Shown here: positions 7,747 to 15,978 of the stretch, one piece after another
How positions within the stretch are numbered: the stretch's first letter is position 1
Layout of the letters: each line of letters opens with the position of its first letter
From: Burkholderiales bacterium
Lineage (GTDB): Bacteria > Pseudomonadota > Gammaproteobacteria > Burkholderiales > Burkholderiaceae_C
NCBI GenBank assembly: GCA_003241965.1
Contig: QBMB01000005.1
Location: forward strand, 1 to 64,000
Direction: 5' to 3'
DNA length: 64,000 nt
Notes under the pieces: model-generated
Databases searched by the model: none
What the model was told of the DNA's origin: nothing
The model's input: the letters and a program-made list of their open reading frames with translations, nothing else
Program-made: the position numbers and the translations under genes

Positions 7747-9063
7747 ATGCTGACACGTGAAGATAATGAGCGGCTGGTCCGTGTGGGTCCAGGGACAGAG
7801 ATGGGTCGCCTGATGCGCCTGTACTGGATCCCGTTCCTGCTGGCTAAGAACGTTGAAGCCGACGGCCAGCCATATCGCGTCCGTCTCCTGGGCGAGGACC
7901 TCGTGGCATTTCGTGATAGCAGCGGCCAGGTCGGGCTGGTCGACCATGCCTGTCCGCACCGGGGCGCGCCGATGGTGCTGGCGCGCAACGAGGAAGGCGG
8001 TCTGCGCTGCATCTACCACGGTTGGAAATTCACCGTCGAGGGGCGCTGCCTGGAGATGCCGGCCGAACCGGCCACCACACGTATGCCATCCACCATGCGC
8101 ATTGGGTCCTACCCAGTGCGTGAGCGCAACGGCGTGCTGTGGACGTACATGGGGCCGGACCCCGAGCAGGCGCCGCAGCTGCCAAGCCTGGAATGGAACA
8201 TGGTGCCGGCGGAGCAAGTGGCCGTTTCCATGCGCGTGCAGGAATGCAACTGGCTGCAGGCGCTGGAAGGCGAGATTGACTCCGCCCATGCAGCCATCCT
8301 GCACGGACGCGTCGATGACAGCGGCGTGATCAACCAGTGGAAGCAGGGACAGGACCTAGCGCCGACCTTCGAATGCTCGGTGCACGAGTCAGGCGTCAGT
8401 ATCGCTTCGCGGCGAAAGACTGCGACCGAGGAAAACTACATCCGCGTCAACCAGTTCCTCATGCCGTTCTGGACGCTCGTGCCACCCCAAAGTCAGTACC
8501 CGGAGCTGAGCGGGCACGCTTGGGTGCCGATCGATGACGAACACACGCTGTGCCTGATGTTCTCCTACCACCCGTCGGAGCCCTTCTATGAGAAGACCCG
8601 CAAGGTGTTCAAGGAAGGCCACGCCGGACGCGAGACGGGTCACGCTTCAGAAGCCTCGTTTCAGGAGTGTCCGATCACGCGCCCGTACCACACGTACTGG
8701 AGCGGCTTCAATCGCGAGAACGCCTACCGTTTCGACGTCAAGCTGATCGGCAAGTACAACGCCGCTTTGCCTGGCTTGTGGGTGCAGGATGCAGCTTGCC
8801 AGTCCGGGGTAACGGCGATCTATGACCGCACGCGTGAGCACCTGGGGACCACCGACACCGGCATCGTCCGGGCGCGCAGGCTGTTGCTCGATACCGTGCG
8901 CAAATACGTGGCAGAAGACGTGCGCCCCGCGTCCGTTAGCAATGCTGACAAGTTCCTCTGGCGCGCCATCTCAATCACCATCCCGGCCGGTGGCGACTGG
9001 AAGGCAGCAGGAGGTGAGTTCATGAAGGCAAAGCTCGGACAGGGTTTTGGTTACCAACCCTGA
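7747..9063 (+). CDS. Rieske non-heme iron oxygenase, large subunit
   Basis: This 438-residue oxygenase hydroxylates or demethylates a ring compound. The Rieske cluster ligands are visible as Cys69, His71, Cys88 and His91, and the mononuclear iron site as EIDSAHAAILHG (D-x2-H-x4-H). Overall it resembles phthalate 4,5-dioxygenase and vanillate demethylase oxygenases. The ATG at 7747 has AAGGA nine bases upstream, while the in-frame TTG at 7741 is too close to it. The VanB-type reductase opposite should be its partner. The natural substrate is not evident. Confidence 0.9.
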   Translation: MLTREDNERLVRVGPGTEMGRLMRLYWIPFLLAKNVEADGQPYRVRLLGEDLVAFRDSSGQVGLVDHACPHRGAPMVLARNEEGGLRCIYHGWKFTVEGRCLEMPAEPATTRMPSTMRIGSYPVRERNGVLWTYMGPDPEQAPQLPSLEWNMVPAEQVAVSMRVQECNWLQALEGEIDSAHAAILHGRVDDSGVINQWKQGQDLAPTFECSVHESGVSIASRRKTATEENYIRVNQFLMPFWTLVPPQSQYPELSGHAWVPIDDEHTLCLMFSYHPSEPFYEKTRKVFKEGHAGRETGHASEASFQECPITRPYHTYWSGFNRENAYRFDVKLIGKYNAALPGLWVQDAACQSGVTAIYDRTREHLGTTDTGIVRARRLLLDTVRKYVAEDVRPASVSNADKFLWRAISITIPAGGDWKAAGGEFMKAKLGQGFGYQP

Positions 9064-9095
9064 TCCGCACCCCAGTCACGACAGGAGACAAACAA

Positions 9096-10064
9096 ATGAC
9101 TATCACCGCGTTCAATCGTCGCCACTTCTTGGCCACTTCCTCGGCTCTGCTGGCGTTTCCTGTCTTGGCGCAGGCCTATCCTTCGCGGCCGATCCGGCTG
9201 GTCGTGCCGTACCCGGCGGGTGGATCGACCGACCAACTGGCCCGGGCCATCCAGCAGCCGTTGGCGGAGATTCTTGGTCAGCCGATCATTGTGGACAATC
9301 GTGCCGGCGCTGGAGGGACGATCGGAACCGATCTTGTCGCCAAATCTGCGCCCGATGGTTACACCCTCGTGTTCGGCAACACAGGGCCCAACGCAGTGGT
9401 GTCGTTGCTGCGCAAAGTGCCTTACGACCCGGTTGTGGACCTCACGCCCATTTCGTCGGTGGCCTTCACTCCAATGATCCTCGCCGTGCCAACGGACAGC
9501 CCTGCAAAGACGCTGAAGGAATTTCTGGCCTATGCCAAGCAACACAGCAGCGCAATGAACTACGGCTCCGTTGGAAACGGTTCCTTGTCTCACCTGACTG
9601 GCGAACATTTCAATGAACAGTCGGGCCTGAAGATGCTGCACGTTCCGTACAGCGGTGGCGCGCCGATGCTCATGGCCTTTGCCAGCGGCCAATTGGATGC
9701 AGCCTTCGTGACCGGTCTGGATGGCGCCACCATGCTGTCCTCCGGAAAGGTGCGCTACCTTGCAGTTGCCACGCCGCAGCGCACGGACGTCGTGCCTGGG
9801 CTGCCCCACATCGCGGAGGAGGTGCCCGGTTTCGCTAGCACCGCGTGGTTCGGCGTGCTGGCACCGCGTGGTGTTCCGCCCAACGTCCTGGCCAGACTGA
9901 ATGCAGCCGTCGTGGCGGCCGTGGCGCGGCCCGAAGTGCGCAAGTTGTTTGCTGAACGCATGATCGAGGCACGCAGCAGCACCCCACAGGAACTCGAGAA
10001 GGTGATCGCCGGTGAGCAGCAGCATTGGGGTCAGGTGATCCGCAAGGGCGGCATCGCCATATGA
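9096..10064 (+). CDS. Bug/TTT family extracytoplasmic substrate-binding protein
   Basis: This 322-residue protein belongs to the Bug family of periplasmic carboxylate-binding proteins typical of Burkholderiales. The N-terminus has a twin-Arg-like NRRHFLATSSALLAFPVLAQA signal region. It is followed by YPSRPIRLVVPYPAGGSTDQ, the family's ligand-loop motif, and IVDNRAGAGGTIGTDLVAK. GGAGACAAACAA precedes the ATG. No tctA or tctB permease is nearby. It probably senses or binds the acid degraded by this unit. Confidence 0.9.
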   Translation: MTITAFNRRHFLATSSALLAFPVLAQAYPSRPIRLVVPYPAGGSTDQLARAIQQPLAEILGQPIIVDNRAGAGGTIGTDLVAKSAPDGYTLVFGNTGPNAVVSLLRKVPYDPVVDLTPISSVAFTPMILAVPTDSPAKTLKEFLAYAKQHSSAMNYGSVGNGSLSHLTGEHFNEQSGLKMLHVPYSGGAPMLMAFASGQLDAAFVTGLDGATMLSSGKVRYLAVATPQRTDVVPGLPHIAEEVPGFASTAWFGVLAPRGVPPNVLARLNAAVVAAVARPEVRKLFAERMIEARSSTPQELEKVIAGEQQHWGQVIRKGGIAI

Positions 10065-11242
10065 GCACCCGTTCCCTCAAGGGCCGCGTGGCAGTCATCG
10101 GTGTGGGCGAGACACGCTACTACAAGCATGGGCAATCGCCGGATGCAGAGTTCAAGCTTGCGTTGCAGGCCATCCTCGCCGCGTGCAAGGACGCTGGGAT
10201 GGATCCGCGCAGGATCGACGGATTCGCCTCGTACAGCGACGACCGCAGCGACGCCACCCGGTTGGCGACTGCTCTCGGGCTACCGCGTCTGCGCTCCGCG
10301 ACCATGCAGTGGGGCGGCGGGGGAGGGGGCTGCTGTGCAGCCGTGGCCAATGCGGCCGCGGCGGTGGCCACAGGACAGGCGGACTGCGTGGTGGCCTTCC
10401 GGTCATTAGCCCAAGGACAGTTCGGCCGTTTTGGGCAGACCGGCGGCATTGCAACGGTGGCGGGCGAAAAGTCCTATCTGATGCCCTACGGGGTTCTGTC
10501 GCCTCCGCAGCGCTTTGCGATGCGGGTGCGCCGCTACATGCACGAGCATGGAATCAGGCAGGAGGCGCTGCGCGCGATTGCACTGGCTTCTTATCACCAC
10601 GCGCAGGCCAATCCGCGCGCCGTCATGCACGGGAAGCCGCTCGATGCCGAGCGCTACGACGCCTCGCGCTGGATTGCTGAGCCGTTCCACCTGTTCGACT
10701 GCTGCATGGAAAATGACGGCGCGGCGGCAGTGGTATTGGTGGACGCCGAACGTGCACGCGACTTTGCGCAGAAGCCGGTCTACCTGCTCGGTGCGGCTGC
10801 GGGGTCTGATTTTCGCTTCGGCGCAAGTGCCCACAACTCGCCAGCCTACGCGTCGGCAAACTTTGGAACCGTGGCGCCCGATCTGTACCGCATGGCCGGT
10901 ATCACTCCGAAGGATGTCGGTGTGGTGCAGAGCTATGAAAATTTCACGGGCGGTGTGCTGATGGCGCTGGTCGAGCATGGCCTTTTCAGTCCGGAGGAGG
11001 CCAACGAGTTCCTCACCCTGGAAAACCTCGTCGCACCGAGTGGTCGCCTGCCGCTGAACACCAGCGGCGGCAACCTGGCCGAGTGCTACATGCACGGCTT
11101 CGAACTGATTCTGGAAGCCGTTCGACAGGTGCGTGGGACCTCAACCAGTCAAGCTGCCCGCAGCGACGTCGCGCTGGTGGTCGGCGGGCCGATGGTGTCG
11201 CCAGTCAGCAACCTGCTGCTCGGATCGGAGGACGTTCTGTGA
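10061..11242 (+). CDS. Thiolase-fold protein, probable partner of DUF35 (retro-aldolase type)
   Basis: This 393-residue thiolase-like protein starts at the ATG overlapping the stop of the Bug gene (ATGA). VAVIGVGETRYYKHG is the usual opening. In place of a Cys-centred nucleophile loop it has QWGGGGGGCCAAVANAAAA, and the late loop reads SGGNLAECYMHGF where thiolases have GGxxxxGHP. The normal catalytic pair therefore seems altered. A DUF35 gene overlaps its end, as in Ltp2-type aldolases. Function is inferred from fold and pairing. Confidence 0.75.
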   Translation: MSTRSLKGRVAVIGVGETRYYKHGQSPDAEFKLALQAILAACKDAGMDPRRIDGFASYSDDRSDATRLATALGLPRLRSATMQWGGGGGGCCAAVANAAAAVATGQADCVVAFRSLAQGQFGRFGQTGGIATVAGEKSYLMPYGVLSPPQRFAMRVRRYMHEHGIRQEALRAIALASYHHAQANPRAVMHGKPLDAERYDASRWIAEPFHLFDCCMENDGAAAVVLVDAERARDFAQKPVYLLGAAAGSDFRFGASAHNSPAYASANFGTVAPDLYRMAGITPKDVGVVQSYENFTGGVLMALVEHGLFSPEEANEFLTLENLVAPSGRLPLNTSGGNLAECYMHGFELILEAVRQVRGTSTSQAARSDVALVVGGPMVSPVSNLLLGSEDVL

Positions 11243-11712
11243 CCCATTCCACCAACCCCTATTTGCCTGCTGGCCTGCCGATCCCGGTGTCCGAGCCGGA
11301 CGGCTTGTCCGAGCCCTATTGGGCAGGTCTGCGCGCCGGGCGCCTTCTGGTACAGCGCTGCGCCCATTGCGGCACCTGGCAGTTCGCGCCGGAGTGGATC
11401 TGCCACGGCTGCCACGCCTTTGATCCAGCCTGGGTCGAGGTGGCCCCGAAGGGGTTGATCTACAGCTGGGAGCGGATCTGGCACCCGGCGCATTCGGCGC
11501 TCAAAGACCACGGCCCATACCTGGCCGTGCTGGTTGAACTGCCGCACGCGGGTCATGTGCGGATGGTGGGCAATCTGCTCGGTGACCCCACGCAGGCGGT
11601 GACCATCGGCGCCGAACTGCAAGGCGTCTACGAGCACCATCCCGATGCCTCGCCCGCTTACTCGCTGCTGCAATGGCGACTCGCCGATGCTGCCGACGCC
11701 GCAAACAGGTGA
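11239..11712 (+). CDS. DUF35 zinc-ribbon/OB-fold protein
   Basis: This 157-residue protein begins at a GTG that overlaps the thiolase-like stop (GTGA), which implies coupling. Cys41, Cys44, Cys55 and Cys58 form the zinc ribbon, and PKGLIYSWERIWHP starts the OB fold. It should bind the acyl-CoA moiety or stabilise its thiolase-fold partner. Its last 26 bases overlap the following flavoprotein gene. Confidence 0.85.
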   Translation: MTHSTNPYLPAGLPIPVSEPDGLSEPYWAGLRAGRLLVQRCAHCGTWQFAPEWICHGCHAFDPAWVEVAPKGLIYSWERIWHPAHSALKDHGPYLAVLVELPHAGHVRMVGNLLGDPTQAVTIGAELQGVYEHHPDASPAYSLLQWRLADAADAANR

Positions 11713-13444
11713 GCCCCGCGCGGCTTCCGAGGCGTTCGACCTGGTCGTCGTGGGGGCGGGCGCTGGCGGCATGGTCGCGGCGTTGGTGGGTGCGCTGGAG
11801 GGCATGCACGTGCTGCTCTGCGAATCGAGCCAACAAGTCGGCGGTACCACCGCGACCTCGGCTGGAACGCTCTGGGTCCCCGGAAACCGTCAAGGCACGG
11901 ATGCCGGCCACGGCGACTCCGTGCACGAGGCGGCCCGCTACCTCGACGCACTCATCGGACCCGACGACGCGGGCGGTTTGAGGCAGGCGTTTTTCGAAAG
12001 TGCCGCACAAGCCATTGACTATCTGGAGGAACGAACCCAGGTCCGGTTTGTCAGCGCTGGCAAGCATCCTGACTACTTGCAGTTGCCCGGGGCGGCGTTG
12101 TCGGGTCGGGCGATTTCTCCTCTGCCATTCGATGGCCGCGTGCTGGGCGCGGAGTTCCATCGGATCCGGCCGCCGCTTCCCGACTTCATGGTGCTTGGCG
12201 GCATGATGGTCAACAAGTCTGACGTACGAGCGCTGGTGCGGCGCTACCGCTCCTGGCCCGACTTTGTGCACTCGGTCAAGCTGGTCGCTCGCCATGCAGC
12301 CGATCGCCTGCGGTATCCGCGCGGCACTCGTTTGGTGATGGGCAACGCGCTGGTCGCGCGCCTTTTTCACAGCCTGCGCAGCGCGGGCGTCGACGTCCGC
12401 TTTGGCTGGAAGCTGGCTGAACTGGACATGAGTGATGGCCGCGCGGTGGGGGCACGCTTCGATGTTGCTGGCGTGTCTCGCACAGTGAGCGGGCGTGCTG
12501 GCGTCGTCCTGGCAACGGGCGGGGTTGGCCACTGCGAGACCCTGCGGCGCGAGCTCGGGCCCGCAGGTCTCGCTTTCCGCTCACTGGCCGCCGACAGCGT
12601 GGCGGGTGAGGGTTTGCTGGCCGCACGCCGCGCGGGCGCAGCACTTGAGCAGCACCATGAGAACTTCTTCTGGCAACCGGTCTCCCAGGTCCCGCGCGCT
12701 GGGGGCAGTACAGGATTGTTTCCGCACCTGTTTCTCGATCGGGCCAAACCTGGTTTGATTGCCTTAAACGGGCGGGGCGAACGCTTCGTGAACGAAGCAG
12801 CTTCCTACCATCACTTCGTTGAGGGCATGTTGCGGAACGGGGGAGGGGAGCCCGGCGGCCCGAGCTGGCTGCTGTGCGACGCCGCGTTCGTGCGTCGCTA
12901 CGGCCTCGGTGTGATCCCGCCCGGCACGCGCCGGCTGGGAACCTGGGAAGAGCGTGGCTACCTCGTCACCGCACCCACTCTGGAGGTGCTGGCGCAACGG
13001 CTGGGAATCGATGGCGCCAGCCTGGCTGCGACAGTGGCCCGCAGCAATGCCTTTGCCCGCTCCGGGCTCGACCCCGAGTTCGCCAAGGGGAGTACTGAAT
13101 TCGACCGTTTCAATGGGGACCCAGCCACACCCGGCAATCCATGCCTGGGTTCGATCGAGGTGCCGCCTTTTTGCGCCTTGGCCATCTGGCCGGCCGACGC
13201 GGCTTCCAGCGGCGGCCTGGTCACCGATCGTGATGGCCGGGTGATGTCTGCGGCGGGCGCACCAATTCTGGGCTTGTACGCCTGTGGCAACGATGCCGCT
13301 TCCATCATGCGCGGCAGTTATCCCGGCCCGGGCACCACGCTCGGCCCCGCCTTCGCAGCCGGCTATCGCATCGGCATGCACGCGCGCCATGTACTGGACG
13401 GGCGCTCCGCGCCCGTCCCCGCTTTCATCCGCAAACGAGCTTGA
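11687..13444 (+). CDS. FAD-dependent oxidoreductase, 3-ketosteroid delta-1-dehydrogenase-like
   Basis: This 585-residue flavoprotein has an N-terminal GxGxxG dinucleotide fold (DLVVVGAGAGGMVAA), QVGGTTATSAGTLWVP next to the FAD, and a C-terminal SSGGLVTDRDGRVM and YACGNDAASIMRGSYPGPG block. The block is characteristic of the fumarate reductase/KstD group that dehydrogenates ring or side-chain positions. The ATG at 11687 is in frame and removes an upstream extension that overlaps DUF35. A second KstD-like gene is at 37394. The true substrate could be any cyclic ketone. Confidence 0.85.
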   Translation: MLPTPQTGEPRAASEAFDLVVVGAGAGGMVAALVGALEGMHVLLCESSQQVGGTTATSAGTLWVPGNRQGTDAGHGDSVHEAARYLDALIGPDDAGGLRQAFFESAAQAIDYLEERTQVRFVSAGKHPDYLQLPGAALSGRAISPLPFDGRVLGAEFHRIRPPLPDFMVLGGMMVNKSDVRALVRRYRSWPDFVHSVKLVARHAADRLRYPRGTRLVMGNALVARLFHSLRSAGVDVRFGWKLAELDMSDGRAVGARFDVAGVSRTVSGRAGVVLATGGVGHCETLRRELGPAGLAFRSLAADSVAGEGLLAARRAGAALEQHHENFFWQPVSQVPRAGGSTGLFPHLFLDRAKPGLIALNGRGERFVNEAASYHHFVEGMLRNGGGEPGGPSWLLCDAAFVRRYGLGVIPPGTRRLGTWEERGYLVTAPTLEVLAQRLGIDGASLAATVARSNAFARSGLDPEFAKGSTEFDRFNGDPATPGNPCLGSIEVPPFCALAIWPADAASSGGLVTDRDGRVMSAAGAPILGLYACGNDAASIMRGSYPGPGTTLGPAFAAGYRIGMHARHVLDGRSAPVPAFIRKRA

Positions 13445-13446
13445 CC

Positions 13447-14133
13447 ATGACACCGACCTCATCGAACACCGACAGCCTGTCGCGTCTGCTGGAGGCGCGC
13501 TTTAGCTGCCGTGGCTTTCGCCCCGACCCCGTTCCAGCAGAAACCATCGCCCGGATCGTCTCGCTGGCGCAGCGCAGCGCGTCCTAGTGCAATGCCCAGC
13601 CCTGGCAGGTGGTGATCACGCGGGGCGCCGCCACCGAGCGCTTCCGCGAAGCCTTGCTCGCACCTGTGCTGCCCGGTGAGCCCGGGCCGGATTTCGATTG
13701 GCCAAAGGAATACCAAGGCGTGTACCTGGAACGGCGCCGTGAATGCGGCTTGGCGCTCTACGAGGCGGTCGGCTTGGAGCGAGGTGACCGCGAGGGCTCG
13801 GCGCGCCAGGCGCGTGAAAACCTTCGTCTGTTCGGCGCGCCGCACGCGGCGATCATCACCACCGACGCGAAGCTCGGAACGTACGGGGCAGTGGACTGTG
13901 GTGGGTACATCGCCGCCTTCATGCTGGCCGCCACCAGTCTTGGTGTGGCGAGCATCGCCCAAGCGTCGCTTGCTTCTCGTCCGCAGCGTGTGCGTGACGC
14001 GCTTGGGTTGGCGGCGGACCGCAAGGTGGTGTGCGGCATCTCGTTCGGCTATGCGGACCCGAAGCACCCTGCCAACGGGTTCCGGACCGACCGGGCCGAT
14101 CCGAAGGTGGCTGTGACGCTGTTGGACCGCTGA
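13447..14133 (+). pseudogene. Nitroreductase-family flavoprotein interrupted by an amber codon
   Basis: The frame from ATG 13447 reads SRLLEARFSCRGFRPDPVP, the FMN-binding start of nitroreductases. It then hits TAG at 13585-13587 (codon 47), inside QRSAS-stop-CNAQPWQVV. Relatives usually have Trp there (SWCNxQPW), so one TGG-to-TAG change explains the break. The rest stays open and well conserved to 14133, including FGAPHAAIITTD and GVASIAQASLASRP. Without the stop the product would be 228 residues. Translation from an internal start would lack the FMN-binding N-terminus. A recent mutation or a sequencing error are both possible. Confidence 0.8.
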
Positions 14134-14134
14134 G

Positions 14135-15022
14135 TCAGCTGGCCGCCTTCTTCGCCGCCGGGACGCGCTTCCTGGCCGCAGGGGCGACCCGGGCAGCTGA
14201 CGTTGCAGCGGTCGAGACGCGCGACAGGTAGCCGCGCTGCAGGCGTCTGAGGCTGGTCTCCATCTCTGCCACGGCTGCTTCGGTGTTTCCCTCTTCCAAG
14301 TGCTTGAGGAAGCGCTTGCGTGAGGGAAGTACGAAGGTGTTCTCGTAGGCTCCAATGGTCTGGATGAACTGTGCGAGGACCGTCAGCAGACCGTCCATCA
14401 CGATGACCATGATCGGATTACCCGTCATCCGCGCAAGGATGCGATGGAAGTTGAGATGCACCTGCGCACGGCGCTGGAAATCACCTTCTTCGGTGGCCCG
14501 TGCCGCCTCATCCATGTTTTCGCGCAGGGCTTGCAAGTCTTCAGGTGTAGCCCTGGCGCAGGCCTCGCGCACCACCACCGCCTCCAGCCAGATGCGGGCC
14601 TCCGTGAGCTGGTCCGGGTTGAGGGATCCCATGTGGTAAAGATCCAGCATGCTGTTGACGATGACGTTGGCGGAGCCTTCGCTGATGAAGGCACCGCCGG
14701 TGGCGCCTTTTTGCAGACGGATCAGCCCTGCATGCTCGAGCGAGCGCAGCGCTTCGCGCAGGGTGTTGCGTGAAACGCCAAACTGCACCGCCAGTGCCCT
14801 CTCTGCTGGCAGCCTGCTGCCGACTTTAAGTCGACCCGTGGTCAGTTCGGTGCGGATCTGGGTGGCAATTTCCTCGAAAGCCCGCGCTGAGCGGACCGCC
14901 TCGAAGCGTGGGGTGGGTGCCTGGGATGCGACCGCGGCCACCGGCTGAATTTTGCTGGGCATTTGTTGTTCCGTTTGAGGGGAGAGCGTCTGCGGCGGAT
15001 ATCGCGCAGACATGGCTCTCAT
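14135..15022 (-). CDS. FadR/GntR-family transcriptional regulator (FCD domain)
   Basis: This 295-residue regulator has a winged helix (SRLPAERALAVQFGVSRNTLREALRSLEHAGLI) and an FCD effector domain (TEARIWLEAVVVREACARAT, then VHLNFHRILARMTGN). Of the three His that bind metal in many FCD domains, the last (ETSLRRL) is missing. The ATG overlaps the stop of the upstream regulator gene (ATGA), and later Met codons are possible starts. Ala/Lys-rich tails flank the folded part. It may bind the TGGT-N3-ACCA sites across the cluster, with an acyl-CoA as a likely effector. Confidence 0.85.
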   Translation of the reverse strand: MRAMSARYPPQTLSPQTEQQMPSKIQPVAAVASQAPTPRFEAVRSARAFEEIATQIRTELTTGRLKVGSRLPAERALAVQFGVSRNTLREALRSLEHAGLIRLQKGATGGAFISEGSANVIVNSMLDLYHMGSLNPDQLTEARIWLEAVVVREACARATPEDLQALRENMDEAARATEEGDFQRRAQVHLNFHRILARMTGNPIMVIVMDGLLTVLAQFIQTIGAYENTFVLPSRKRFLKHLEEGNTEAAVAEMETSLRRLQRGYLSRVSTAATSAARVAPAARKRVPAAKKAAS

Positions 15023-15837
15023 GCGGCCATCTTGCGCTTGCGCTCCGTTTTCCTGTTCTCGCTTTCCAGGTAGTCGCTCACATGGCGCAGATGCAATTCC
15101 ATCGCATCAGCGGCGCCTTGCGCATCGCGCTCGCGCATCAAGGCCAACACCTTGCGGCGCACCTGCATGATGTCTTTTCGAGGTTGCGGGTCGACGCGCG
15201 CAAGCAGTGCTCGGATCAGTTCCGACAGTGCGTCGACCATCATCACAATCACGTCGTTGTGGGTCGCGCGAGCGATCAGCCGGTAGAACTCGATCACCGA
15301 TTTTGTGTTCCGCGAGCCGTGACCTTCGCGGAACAGCTCGGTGTGGTGTTCGATGTCGACTTCGATGGCGTCGAGGTCTTGCTGGGTGGCTCGGGCGCAC
15401 GCCAGGCGGATGGCGACTTTCATGAGCTCCACCCGGGCTTCGGTCACGTTGGCGATCGAAACCTGCCCCAGCGAAACCAGGTCCTGCACGGTCTGCGTCA
15501 AGCCGGAGGAATTGCCGCTGTGGATGTAGAAACCGCCATGGATGCCCGTGCGGGCCTCCACCAGGCCTGCAGCTTCCAAGCTGCGCAGGGCCTCACGCAC
15601 GCCGCTTCGGCTGATGTCGAACTGCTCGGCCAGGTCTTTCTCGGCAGGCAGGCGATCACCAGGGCGCAGCTCGCCTCGTGCGAGCTGCTGACGGATCTGG
15701 TCACAGACTGCCTCGAAGCCGCGGCGGGTTCGCACCGGCTGGAACACGGGAGGTGGCGCGGCAGGCTGCGCGGGCGTGGGCTTGCTCGAAGCCTGCTTGT
15801 TTGGAGGGGGTGTCCTTCGGACGGCTTTTACTGGCAT
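15019..15837 (-). CDS. FadR/GntR-family transcriptional regulator (FCD domain)
   Basis: This 272-residue regulator is paralogous to its downstream neighbour. The recognition helix region reads QFDISRSGVREALRSLEAAGLV. The FCD domain has EFYRLIARATHN, with Tyr where the first metal-binding His is expected, and ELHLRHV with the last His kept. The start at 15837 follows GAGAGAGG by nine bases. An earlier in-frame ATG at 15924 lies inside the operator and is rejected. It is divergent from the acyl-CoA dehydrogenase unit, with operator site 4 between, which suggests autoregulation. Confidence 0.85.
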   Translation of the reverse strand: MPVKAVRRTPPPNKQASSKPTPAQPAAPPPVFQPVRTRRGFEAVCDQIRQQLARGELRPGDRLPAEKDLAEQFDISRSGVREALRSLEAAGLVEARTGIHGGFYIHSGNSSGLTQTVQDLVSLGQVSIANVTEARVELMKVAIRLACARATQQDLDAIEVDIEHHTELFREGHGSRNTKSVIEFYRLIARATHNDVIVMMVDALSELIRALLARVDPQPRKDIMQVRRKVLALMRERDAQGAADAMELHLRHVSDYLESENRKTERKRKMAA

Positions 15838-15912
15838 TGGATGAACCTCTCTCAATGATGGTAATGCATGTGGCGCGGCCGAATTCCCGACAGAAGTACT
15901 TGTAAAAATCAT

Positions 15913-15923
15913 TGGTTGAACCA
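15913..15923. promoter_or_regulatory. Putative FadR/GntR-type operator (site 4 of 7)
   Basis: TGGT-TGA-ACCA sits between the divergent regulator pair and the acyl-CoA dehydrogenase unit. A possible rightward -10 (CATAAT) overlaps its right edge, with TTGTAA about 17 bases before. Repressor binding there would block both directions. Confidence 0.6.
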
Positions 15924-15978
15924 TAATAGATGAAAACCACTGATTTTGATGAAAAGGGCGCCTGCCCCCGGAGACTCC

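Noticed and set aside
10311-10331. G-rich run as a possible quadruplex or regulatory element
   Set aside because: It is explained by a run of Gly codons in the thiolase-like gene.
13609-14133. A separate short nitroreductase gene starting downstream of the amber codon
   Set aside because: The frame is continuous with 13447-13584, which encodes the missing FMN-binding N-terminus, so one interrupted gene explains both parts.
15838-15924. An upstream start (ATG 15924) for the second GntR regulator
   Set aside because: It overlaps operator site 4, lacks a ribosome-binding site and adds residues not expected before the helix-turn-helix; ATG 15837 has GAGAGAGG nine bases upstream.
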